Source: a virus
Length of the DNA stretch: 29,103 nt
Direction: 5' to 3' (one strand)
IMG/VR virus record: IMGVR_UViG_3300025099_000095
Coordinates: 1-29,103 of that record
Below, piece by piece: positions 1-11,400 of this stretch. Position 1 is the first letter of the stretch, and the number at the start of each line of letters is the position of its first letter. Under the pieces are notes generated by a model. It saw only the letters and a list, made by a program, of their open reading frames with translations, ran no database searches and was not told the DNA's origin. A program made the position numbers and the translations under genes.

Positions 1-2428
1 CTAAAGGTACATTTAAAAACTCACCCGTTTCTGGAACATATGGAAATATAGAATATTTACCATATGCATTATTATTTCTCATTTCTGCTGTCTCACTTAC
101 CCACCTTAATTTAAAAGGTACATCTTCTATCTCATCACAATAATAAACGGCATATCTTTTTGCTGCAATATCTATTTTAGTGGCTCCTGTGATGTCTACT
201 TGAGGTTCTACGTATGTCTGCATTTCTACTTTAACTGAAGGTCGAATAACTGGGACCTCGGGTCTTCCTGGAAACCCACCACCAAAACTATTACTCCAAT
301 CATCGTTAACTGGGTTAGTGTGTGAAACATTTAAAGTCTTAGTATTATACAATTCGAAATAGGAAGATTTACTCACTCCTGGTTTGGTTGCCACCACTTC
401 AAAGTTACTTTGGTACCCTGTAAACGCGATATCAAAGAATTGTGTTGTGGGTTGGGATGATGTGGTGTATCCATAATTTTGTGAACCTAAAAACTTATTT
501 AATTCATTTCCGGTAATTATTTTACTATCTACTGATGTAGTTCTTCCTGACCAAGTAGTGGTATCTAATAAAGAGAAGTTTAATTCATAATCAGGATTAT
601 AATCATTTGTTTGACCTATAAAAGTAGACGCGTGGGTTTGTGTAGCTCCCGTATTACCCATAGTGTCCGTCATCTGGATTTTAAATAGTTCCCCTTGTTG
701 TCCACTTCTAGTTATTCTTACTCTTACATTACCTTGTTTATCGAAATCATTACCTGATACAAATCTATAAGGACTAGGTGAGGTACCTATACTTCCACTA
801 AACTCACTATTCCAAGGTTGTTCATTATTGATTAATGAAAATCCGGATGCACTATTCCCATAGTTATAGGTTAAATTAATTGTAGGTGCGGAAGCACCGT
901 TTCTATTGGCAAAAGTTAAAGTTATATTATGTGAAACATTTGTAGGTCCGTACTCTCCAAGCGTGTCTTTAAACCAAGCTAAGTATAATCCTATGGTATC
1001 ATCGTCCGTTGAGGTAGAACCTAGTGTTACTTCATGTGTATAGTTCAAATATGAACAACTACTAATAAATCCATTAGGTAGTCCGGAATTACTTGTACAT
1101 TGAATCATACATGTCCCGACACCATTATCCATTTGTTTTGTGGTAGCACTGACTACGGTACTATTCGTTCCACTAATGGTAAATTGATTATTAGTTATTG
1201 GTTGACATCCCCAATTCGTACTAGAAGTTAAACCTGTTGCTGCAGATGGATTGGCTTCTATTCCTTGATTATTTCTTGGATTGAACGTTACCCACTGATA
1301 ATTAGTACCCACAACTGCAGTGTAGAATAACACTACAAACCTTTTTATTTTAGTACTCCAATAAAAAGTACCTGCATTAGCAGAATTTTTAGTTATTGTT
1401 GTAGGACCCACATCTTGACCTTCATAAGCAGCTTGTTGTGCTAAAGGGACGTTTGGTTGGTACCAGTCTTTGGTATTATCCGTTAAACGATTTGCGGTTG
1501 CTCCCGTATAGAACCAAAAATATGGAGCGTAGGCACTGTAATCTTCTATAACTTTATCACTCCCTCTTTCACCCTCTTTAGTTTCTACTGTTGCTTTTTC
1601 ACTTTTTTCTTCTGCAACCGTATAATAGTCTAATTCTTCTGCAGACCTAGCGGTTTCACTATCTGTTTCACGTTTACTCTTACTTTCATCTTCCCCTGTG
1701 GTCGCTATTCCATTTGTTATGTACCAAGCTCCTTCTCCATCGGTAAAATCTGTAAAAAACATTTTTTCGGCGAAGTACCCTGTCGGGTATGTATCGGCAG
1801 GACCATGAAAATATTTAGCAAAGTCTCCCATCGGTGCAACCCTAGTCCAGTTTTCTACAATAGTAGATGCGGACATATTTCCTGTGGTTGTATTCGTTGC
1901 ACTACACCCTGTTACATTCCTTGATTCATAGGTATAAAAATTTCCATCATGTGCCGTAACAGTATAACCCCCATCTGTTAAATTCTTAAAGATGTGGGGA
2001 TGATTACCTGGTCCAATATACGTCACACTATCTTCTAATATCCCGTCTTTAAATAAGTTGTATTTGACTTCAGGTTGGGTATGAGTAAAAGTATGTACTT
2101 TTATTTGACAATATTTAGAAACGTTAGTAACACAGCTATTATCAATAACAGATGCGGATAAACTAACTGGGGGGATATTTCCTATTATAATAACTTCTGT
2201 ACTTGCTGAACCAAATACATCGGTTACTGTACCTGAATATGCCCCAGCACATAGACTAGTTAATGTAGTAGTATTGGCTGTATAGGAGGAGGGTCCAACC
2301 CAACTAAGGGTATATGGTCCTGTTCCACCAGCTAATACTAAATTAGTAATAGAACCAGTACACGACCCACTTACAGTATAAGTGACGTCATACGAATTAA
2401 ATGTTGGTATTGTTGTTCTTGCACTCAT
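1..2428 (-). CDS. Large SprB-repeat-like tail/adhesin protein, C-terminus outside the window
   Basis: An uninterrupted minus-strand frame runs from an ATG at 2428 to the left edge of the window, giving 809 complete codons with no stop. I checked this frame line by line for stop triplets. The codon just before the ATG is TAG, so this ATG is the first possible start. Residues about 10-70 read like a SprB-type repeat (GGTGPYTLSWVG, then CAGAYSGTVTD), a module of flavobacterial gliding adhesins. Residues about 110-165 look like a second, diverged copy (KDGILEDS, LTDGGYTVTAHDG). Residues about 245-300 are a highly charged Glu/Lys/Ser-rich stretch, likely helical, followed by more beta-rich sequence. 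It begins 5 bases after the 3015-residue baseplate gene, so it is probably a tail-surface or fibre protein that contacts the host. The specific role is inferred; the SprB-like folds are a motif-level reading. Confidence 0.85.
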   Translation of the reverse strand, partial: MSARTTIPTFNSYDVTYTVSGSCTGSITNLVLAGGTGPYTLSWVGPSSYTANTTTLTSLCAGAYSGTVTDVFGSASTEVIIIGNIPPVSLSASVIDNSCVTNVSKYCQIKVHTFTHTQPEVKYNLFKDGILEDSVTYIGPGNHPHIFKNLTDGGYTVTAHDGNFYTYESRNVTGCSATNTTTGNMSASTIVENWTRVAPMGDFAKYFHGPADTYPTGYFAEKMFFTDFTDGEGAWYITNGIATTGEDESKSKRETDSETARSAEELDYYTVAEEKSEKATVETKEGERGSDKVIEDYSAYAPYFWFYTGATANRLTDNTKDWYQPNVPLAQQAAYEGQDVGPTTITKNSANAGTFYWSTKIKRFVVLFYTAVVGTNYQWVTFNPRNNQGIEANPSAATGLTSSTNWGCQPITNNQFTISGTNSTVVSATTKQMDNGVGTCMIQCTSNSGLPNGFISSCSYLNYTHEVTLGSTSTDDDTIGLYLAWFKDTLGEYGPTNVSHNITLTFANRNGASAPTINLTYNYGNSASGFSLINNEQPWNSEFSGSIGTSPSPYRFVSGNDFDKQGNVRVRITRSGQQGELFKIQMTDTMGNTGATQTHASTFIGQTNDYNPDYELNFSLLDTTTWSGRTTSVDSKIITGNELNKFLGSQNYGYTTSSQPTTQFFDIAFTGYQSNFEVVATKPGVSKSSYFELYNTKTLNVSHTNPVNDDWSNSFGGGFPGRPEVPVIRPSVKVEMQTYVEPQVDITGATKIDIAAKRYAVYYCDEIEDVPFKLRWVSETAEMRNNNAYGKYSIFPYVPETGEFLNVPL

Positions 2429-2433
2429 CTAAA

Positions 2434-5400
2434 TTAATATCTATTATTTCTTCCTAAGGTACTTCTACCTATAGGGGTGTTTATACCTAGAGATTTTAGT
2501 TTTCCTACCATAGTTTGGTTTGGTCTTACTCCTTTACAAAATTCTTGACACTTCCGTCCACAACTAGTGTTATTTTTACAATTAAGTGTTTTATCTGCTA
2601 TTACTTTACCTTCATTTTCAACTCTACATTCACATAAAGTAGTATACTCCTCTGTAGCTTCTAAACTACTATAGAGATTATACTGATTTGTTCTAATAGT
2701 AATAGGTTCTCCGTCAATAATAAGGTCGCTCAAACTAAAGTACATTTTTCTTTCTGTTTGATTTCTATTTTGTACTATATAATCTCTTCCAGTTCCCACA
2801 TCTGCTGGGTTTCCAAATAAAGTGGTTGCGTTGAAATAATTCATAGTTGTATCTGGATTATCATTGTAATATACCATATGTGAAAATCTCCTATCCGTTC
2901 CTTTAACTTGGAATATGGTTTCCACTAAATAAGTGTGTTGGTAATTAGGGAATGGTGGTGTTTCTCCCACATAAGAATTAAATCGTGGCATTGTCCAATA
3001 TGTCATCATTCCGTGTGAACTAAACGGTTCAGTACCAAATGGTTGTACAGCATTTGTAAATCCACCATTTAATAATGTTTCATTCCAACGTGCTGATTTT
3101 GATTTAGATATTCCCAATTCGAACTCTCCTCTATATTTTTGTGAGACATCTAAATATGTAAGATTGGTTATGTCTTTCTCGTTATTGATAGGGGGACTAT
3201 AAACTAATGGTTGGCTATCAAACATAGTAGTTACAAATAAACTCCCTTTTTCTTTTCCTGTAAATTTCTTTCCGTTATTCCACCATATTAAATCTCTACC
3301 GTAGTTGTCCACATCCCATACCAATCCTAGAGCCTGTTTCTTTGTGTTACATGCGTCCATAGTTACCCTATACCAAGGATAAGTGGTCTCCATATTTACT
3401 GTTTTACTACCTAATCTTAGATTAACCGATGTAGCACCACTCATTTTACTAGTACTAGTCCAGTTTACTCTATGTTTTAATCTTATCTCATCACCCGCAT
3501 TTAATTTAATACACTTAGTATCTAAACTAACATCCACTATTTTAGTAAATACATGACCAGAATCACCACTTACTGATGGATATCCACATGTTGCTCCTGA
3601 AATATTATAAGTGTCGGCGATTAAATCACCAGGTGTAACATCTAAAGTTAGGAATTTATCAGCAGTTGGGTAAACTTGTGGATTATTACCTATAACATAT
3701 TGAGTTAGGGTGACTGCGGATGTGGAACCACTTAATTTTCTTTCTATCCATATTTCTGCTTTAAGATGGTCTATACCCTTATATTGTGAGAAACCGTAAC
3801 TAGGTGTAACTCTCCAATATGGTGAAATGTTAGTATATGGATTAGAATCGTATCCTTCTTGGGTTGTCACATCACTACCACCACCCGCATATAATATAGA
3901 ACTATTAACTAAATTCTTATAGTGATAATCATTAGATGGATAACTATAATCAGTATAAATCTTATAGTAATTTCTTAAGTATTCACACCACCCTGTATCA
4001 TAATAATCTAGTGTTAAAGCTCCTTGATATTGGAATCTGTATTCCGCAGTGGTTAGGATTTTATAGTATATGTAATCATTATCTACATTAACTTGTTTAT
4101 ATAAAGGTCCTCCATTCTCATTTAAAACCTCTGGTTTCACACACGCTGCAGTTATGGTGTTACTCCCCCCTTGGAGTGTGGCTCCATCCGCTGTAGGACC
4201 ATTCATTGGTATCACAGTAGTTCCAGTAAATCCACTATATGTATAAACTAAATCAAAAGTTAAATCGCTGTTTAAGTTATTGTTTGTACTACCACTATTA
4301 TAAATTCCTAAATTAGTATACCCTGTGTATTGAGTTGTTAGTCCACTTAATTGGTGGTATTCTCTCCTAAAGGTCCTCCAATCACCATATGTGGTTGCTA
4401 GTAATTCAACATTTAAACTTTTAAGTGGTGTATATAAATTATTTCCTGAATTATCGACCCCTAGTGCGGTTGTATAGTCTTTTCTTATTTCAAAATAATC
4501 TAACTCCCCATCACTTCTATAACGTGCATAACTATTACTAAAGATGTCGTTCCCGAGAGTTCTTTCTACCCAATCATTTAAATTTTTATATTTTATAAAT
4601 GTTTTATGGAAAGAGTTGGTAGGTGAAAGTGCACCCACAGTAACCGCGGATAAACTAAAGTTCATCTCTGTTGATAAAGCTGGTATTTCTTCAAATGTAG
4701 AACTAGACCTTTCATCTGGTCCTGTACCTACAACTGTTTTATAATCAGGGTTGTACAAATTGTAAGATTCTACATTACCAATTTGTTTAGAAGTAAGACT
4801 ATAAGCAAATCCATCTCTAACTGATTGATTTCTAAAGAATAGTTGAGTTGTATGATTAGGGTAGGTTTGGACAATGGTAGAAAACCAATTTAGTTTTACT
4901 TTTTCATAACCATTACTATCCGTATAGGTTAGAGCGGTTCTGGTTGCAACCCTTGTGGTTGGGTCTACTATTACATTAACCGATGTCTGATTATATGGTA
5001 TCTCCAATCCACTCTTATATGGTGTATTATTGAGTACCGCATATATATTACCATCCACTATCTCATAATCTTCGGTATCCACCGATGGGTGATATCTATT
5101 AAAATATTGTTGGTAATTAAATTCTACCAGTCCACCTTCTCCCGCTAATTGTGTTAACGAACTATTCATTAGAGAGGTCATAGTATCCGATACTTCTTTT
5201 TTGTTCCCATCTAATGGGGTTAGTTGTAACATCGGTGCATTAAGGTTGGTAGGACATGGTTTACCACTTGGGATGTCGTTGTCTATTGTATCAAGTCCCC
5301 CGTAACTTACTATCTTATCATTAAATTCAATAGCGTCTGCTGGTAATCCATTACATATTAAATTTATCTCTAGTTGGTATCCGTATTTACGATTACCGTC

Positions 5401-8400
5401 TAAAGTAAAGTTAGTGAATATATTTTCTAAGTCTTTCCATGTCATTAAATTACCTGAACTGGAATTACCCCAATATGCTGGATGTGTCATATAGGTTGCA
5501 CCTAATGGACCACTTAATTGATACAGACCAAAGAAATCTTTTGTTTCCGATGGTGCTAATTCTATAACTATTTCAGTATCGGTCCCCACTAAAGGGTTTA
5601 ATAAATCCATAGTAGGATTATCTAAAGAAGAATTATCCGAAGTAAAAGTAACATATTCTTTTGGTATTCTTATGAAACATCTATCTACAGCATCTCTATG
5701 CATTCTGTATAAATAAAATTCTGTAGTGTCGGATAACTCTACTTCCCATTTTCTCATTCCTAAATAAGTAGAATCCGAATAAATATGATTTATTATTTCT
5801 AATTTATCACCAATACAACATGGAGTAACCATTCCTATAGTATCTGCTTTTATTTTACCTATATTTTGTTCTCTTAGAGTTTTAGTAATATAAGGCATAC
5901 TAGTTTGTACCTTTGCTGTTCCTTCAATTTTAAAGTCATTAATAACTGTCGGGAATAACCCACCTAAACCATTCATTGCGTCATACATGACACTTTTCCA
6001 ATCAGAGTTTTTACAAATACATCTATTTAAATTACCTGGACTATTCATAACTGTGGCAGCTCTAGTAGAAGCTCCCCCCATGGTGTTACCCATATCCAAA
6101 TATCTCGAATGTCCCCCACCACTTGGTCCGTTAGGTCTTATCCATGGATAGGAGGTATTACTAATAACACTTGGTGTTGCTGGCCTACCAGTACTTTCCA
6201 ATAAACCTATGTCACAAGGAGACCAACAACGATAAGCGACAGCTCCTGAGAAACTATCTTGCATATTACAAATAGACCAATTAAATGGTTCTGTTATTGC
6301 ACACGTTTTAGCTTCATAGGTACATGCAGATTCTACCCATTCATAATAATATGGTTCTAATAAGTATGCTTGTCCGGCATTCTTAGTATCACCACCACAG
6401 CAGACTTTAGTACTACTGTTAAAGTAGAGTAAATTATTAGTTCCTGGGTCCACACTTTTCCTATCTTCTACACCATCCGCAAAAACTCCAAAAAGTTGAG
6501 TGTCTGCAGACATTACTGTAGTATCACAATTACATGGGTCTAAAAAGTCATCACCAACCATATAACTTGAGTCAAAACAATCTTGTCCTCCTATATTGTA
6601 TATTCCATCTTTGAAAATGACGGGATTAGTTGTAAATCCTGTTCCTGAAAATTGTGGTACATCTGGTATTTCTACTAAATCAGTACAATCTTCTCTAGGT
6701 CTAAAATCGTTACCTCCATCAAAACTCATTGGTGATATTGATAAATTTTCCCATGTTTGTGTGTATCCCGTACCACTAAATGGACCACATATCGTATTTC
6801 CAGTATAACTTTCTATTGCTCCTACAGTTGGTTCTGAGGTATTACCACTAATTAAACTTCTATAACATTCACGACCGTATTGTACAATCTGCCCAAGATT
6901 ATAAGATTTTTGTTGGGTCCATTGATTATAATTTTTCGGTTCACATGGTTGGGTACAAATAGCTTCACAATATTCAAAATCACCAAGAGCAAGTGTTGTA
7001 TCACCTTTTAAAAAGTCAAGTAAGTCTTTGTTGAACTCGTCTCCCGTAAAGAATTCAGCTTCATTTACTGATAAGAAAATTCCGTTTGGTGCACCTGGGG
7101 AAACCCATGGTCCCGTACAAGGTGAACCCACTCTTTGGTTGTATTCTGTATGTGTGTGGTCATTACAACTAAGTTGACCACGATATATATTAGGACTACC
7201 ACCAGGATAACCTACACATCCCTGATAACATGGTGACCCATATCCTAAATCTCCTATACCGTATTGAGTATTAGAGCAATTTCTTATTAATCTTTCATTT
7301 TGATGGCATGCTTCTGGCACCCCTTTACTTTTCCAATCCCAACCAAAATTCTTTAGTCCTGGACCCATATATCCTGTATGAACATTAGTTCCACTTACAC
7401 TGGTATATGGGTTACTATTTGTTATAGCTGATAATGTCCCCCCTGCAGCAAGTACTGTTCCATTTTCTTTTAATGGTTCTACACATGGTACCATATAAGT
7501 GTAAGCAGTAAAACCTGTAGCAGTAGGATTTAAACTACAGGTATCTCCAGTTTTACTAGTCCACTGACATACGGTAACACCAGTGAAATTATCTTGGACT
7601 GACCATTCTCTATATGGTGTATGTCCTGTTATTGTTGTCCCACCACTTAGATTATATTGGAAACATGTATCTGCGGGATTATTGGTAAATATACATCCTG
7701 TACACCACCCTGTTTCCATTGCCCCATAGACATGTAAATTCATATCCATTCTTTGAGGTAAGTTATCAATCGTCATTGGGTACATTAGTCCCGCAAAATA
7801 ATCAAATGTCGCATGAGCGGTCATAAAATTATTAAAGTCGGTAACATACGCTGCGGTTGGTTGTGCTATCCCACTACGACTCCAGTCAGCTGCAGCTCCA
7901 GTAGGTGGTCCTTTAGTGGTAAGTCCTTGTGCTCCATTAAAACCAAATTGGAGTCCTTGTGCATTAGGAGTTGGGGGACCTTGATTTGGTGTGGCCATAA
8001 CATTATTAAAGATACCGGTATTATCAGCAGTGTAATAAGAGGTATCTGACTCATCTACAAAATTAATTATAATTACATCTTTTGAACCTCCAGTCCATAG
8101 TCCATGACTTCCTTGACCAAAGTTACCGTTAGGTGGCATGTTCGCATCTGGAACTTCGTCGGGCCAAACAGCAAATCCACCATTTTCAGGTTCACAAAAT
8201 TTTCTAGGATTACCTAAAAAATATGGACCACCAGCATTACTCCAACATGGACTACAAGTGTCAGGTGCTGTGGATGAGGTTCTAATGGCGTGTCCATCTG
8301 CTGGATAACTCGACCACCCTAACCATCTTTCATTGGCCGCTGTATCTCCAAAAAGAGGAATGTGATAGGTCTTACCACTCCAACCTGTTGTCCTCATACT

Positions 8401-11400
8401 ATTACTAAACGTATCAATGGAAGCTTTGGCTGCAAACATTGTATCTCCTGGAGTGGAGGTTGTATCATAAAAGGCATATATGTCTGTTTTTTTAGACGCA
8501 ATACTCGCATAAACCCCATTAAGGTTAAGACAGGCCTCTGCTAAAAATGTCCCTGGGGTGGGACCATTTACTCCCCACATATCGGTACCACCACTACAAC
8601 ACCCTTGTACTACAATAGTTCGAGGATTGTCAATAGATGGTATTCCAGTAGTTGTATCATCAAACACATAATAACTAAAACACTCACCAGTGATACCACT
8701 TAAAATATTTACCATATTATCCAACCATAGGTCGGTAGTTGGTATGTCACTAATTGTTGTACTACTATAATAAACTGGACCCGTATACATAGTTCCGTTG
8801 AGGGTAATCTTATTAAACCAACCTGCTCCACTAAATGTAATTGAATTGGATGCGAGATGTCCATTTACTAATACTTCTTCAAATCTAGGACCAACACATT
8901 CTACCCATGAACCTAAACATTCTAAATCATCACAAACTGGTTCATGTTTATATGCGTATTTGTATCTATGAAATGCGGAATTTTCTATTTTTGTACCACC
9001 CTGCCAAATAGTCGTTGCGGGTACCATTTGTTCTACTAATCTCACCCAATAATCTTCCATGTTATCCACAAACTCTAACATTTTTTCGTAAGTGTACTGA
9101 TTATTTGGTATTCCACATACCGACTTACTGTTCAAATAATCTAGGTATACCATTTGTAGTGTTGGGTATCCTCCTCCGTGTCCGTCATCAATTGTAAGTC
9201 TATTTTTTACATTTACATGAATCTTCCAGAAACTTTCAGCAAATTCAAAGAATGAGAGTTTAGATGCGTCTATTTGAATTGGTGTCCAATCTGGTCCTAC
9301 CGGAGGTGATGGGTATAGTGGATTAAGGTCTACTAAAGGTTTTAATCCGTAGAGACACCCAAACTTATTAGAAGTGTTCCATACATCCCAAGTTAATCCT
9401 TGACCTACATTTAGGAATAAATCTACGTTTTTAACATTTAAAATTTGTCTATCAGTATGAGCGTAATATTTTGTACCTCTTCCTCTCAGTAATGAAACTC
9501 TATTTTGTAAGTTTACAAAACTTTCATCTTGTGTTCTTTTTTCGGATGCTACCCAAGATTTCTTATTATCCACTGTTCTAGATAAGTCATACCCTTCATT
9601 CATATCTGGGAATTTTCTTAAATAGTCTAAATATTTTTCACCATAGGTAAAAGGTCCGTATTGTGTAACTACAGAAGGACTATCACCAGTAAAAACCGAT
9701 TTCTTTTCATCTACAACCCTCGAACTTTTATGTTCTGGAGTTCTTTCAAACCACCCTGCTCCTGCTTGGAAATACCCATCTTTACTAAAGGTTGGTGGTA
9801 CTGGGTATCCGTCTTTCCCTACTGGATATTCTTCACGTATTGCTGTTACTTGTCTAGTTACCGCTGAAACTCCATATGTGTACCCCGTAATTGTAATAGG
9901 TATAACTCCTACTGTTGGTGGTGTTTCACTAAAGTACTGATTCCTTACCGGTACATCTTCGGTATATGTTCCACCGGAAAAACTATCTAGTTTTTGGTTA
10001 AACTTCTCTACATTAATACGATTACCCGCTAAGTAGACATGTTCATTAAATTCAATTAATCCTTGAGGTGCTCCGATTAATCTAAGAAGAAACTCAATAG
10101 ATTTTCGTGTTCCTTTAGATTTAAAGAGATAGGCGGTATTAACTAATATTTTTCTATATAATTCTAGATTAAGTTGGGTGGGTGTTTTATTAGTGGCTAC
10201 TCCAGCAAATTCTTGTTTCCCACCTCTACTAAACAAAGCATCCATGAGGTCAACTTGTGCGATAGAGTTTGGTGTTCCCCAACCTAACATTTGTGCTAAG
10301 TTCTTTAATAGAGTATCAGGTACATTGTGTATTTTATCGTAGGTGACATTCGTCATATATGCCAACCCATCTATATATTTTTTTACCTCATCAAAACTTC
10401 TTCCATATATTTGTAATACTTTTTCAAATGCTTGGTCTTCAGTATCAAATTCTTTAAGTGCTCCTGTAGTAAGGAATCTAGATATTAAATTAGTTTTATA
10501 TGAATCATAAGTAATTGCAATATCATTCAAGGAATTTAGATAAGTTGTAAAAGAAAATCCATCTATTAAAATATTCCAATTATCGGTTAATGGCCAAGTT
10601 ATACTTTTACTAGATTTAATTAATGCTCCACTATTTGACTCTCTTAACATGTCAAATTTCGCTGTATATAGTGGTATACTTTCTCTATTTAATAAAACTT
10701 GTTCAATATCACCTAACTCATCAAATATTTCTTCTGTATTTAAGGTACTAGGACGTATAATAAATTCTTTAGTAGTGGTAGTAGCAGCACTTGTTGTAGC
10801 ACTAAAAGGATTACCCTCTACCGTTATGACTAATGAACCACTCACGTTTGAGGTTGCTGGTGTTATATCCGTTACTGGGTATTCGTTGGACCCTATAAAT
10901 AAACTATATTTACTAAACTCTTTTGTAAAATTTCTAATTTCACTAACTCCGTCTGTGGTTCCTGTAAAAAATAAATTTCCAATAGTAGTGAATTCTATAG
11001 CAAATGGATTTTTAATTTGTAATACATTAACATTTAAGGTAGTCTCTTTATCAAAAGAATCATGTAATATATTAGTAGCTGTCTGACCTGTTAAAAAATC
11101 TGGTCTAACTTTTTCTACCGATAATCCAGCTGGAAAGTTTTTAACTACATTTTGAGTCGCAACTTTCATTCTTTCAGCTAAAGACCCATAGAGTGTAAAA
11201 TCAGTTACTTTATGTGGGTCATAATTAATAAAAGCTTTTAACTGATTATTTGCAAGTATCTTTGTTTGTTCAGGATTCTGTAAATTAATACTTTCTAAAG
11301 TAATTGGTTTTGAAAAATTACCTAAAGAAAATTCAGTATTTTGTTTATCAGTAACTGAAACGGAAATTCCAAAATTTCCTAATGTAAATTGACTAGACCC

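Noticed and set aside
10649-11086. 145-residue plus-strand open frame
   Set aside because: It lies entirely antisense to the N-terminal part of the 3015-residue gene, is low-complexity in composition and has no recognisable motif.
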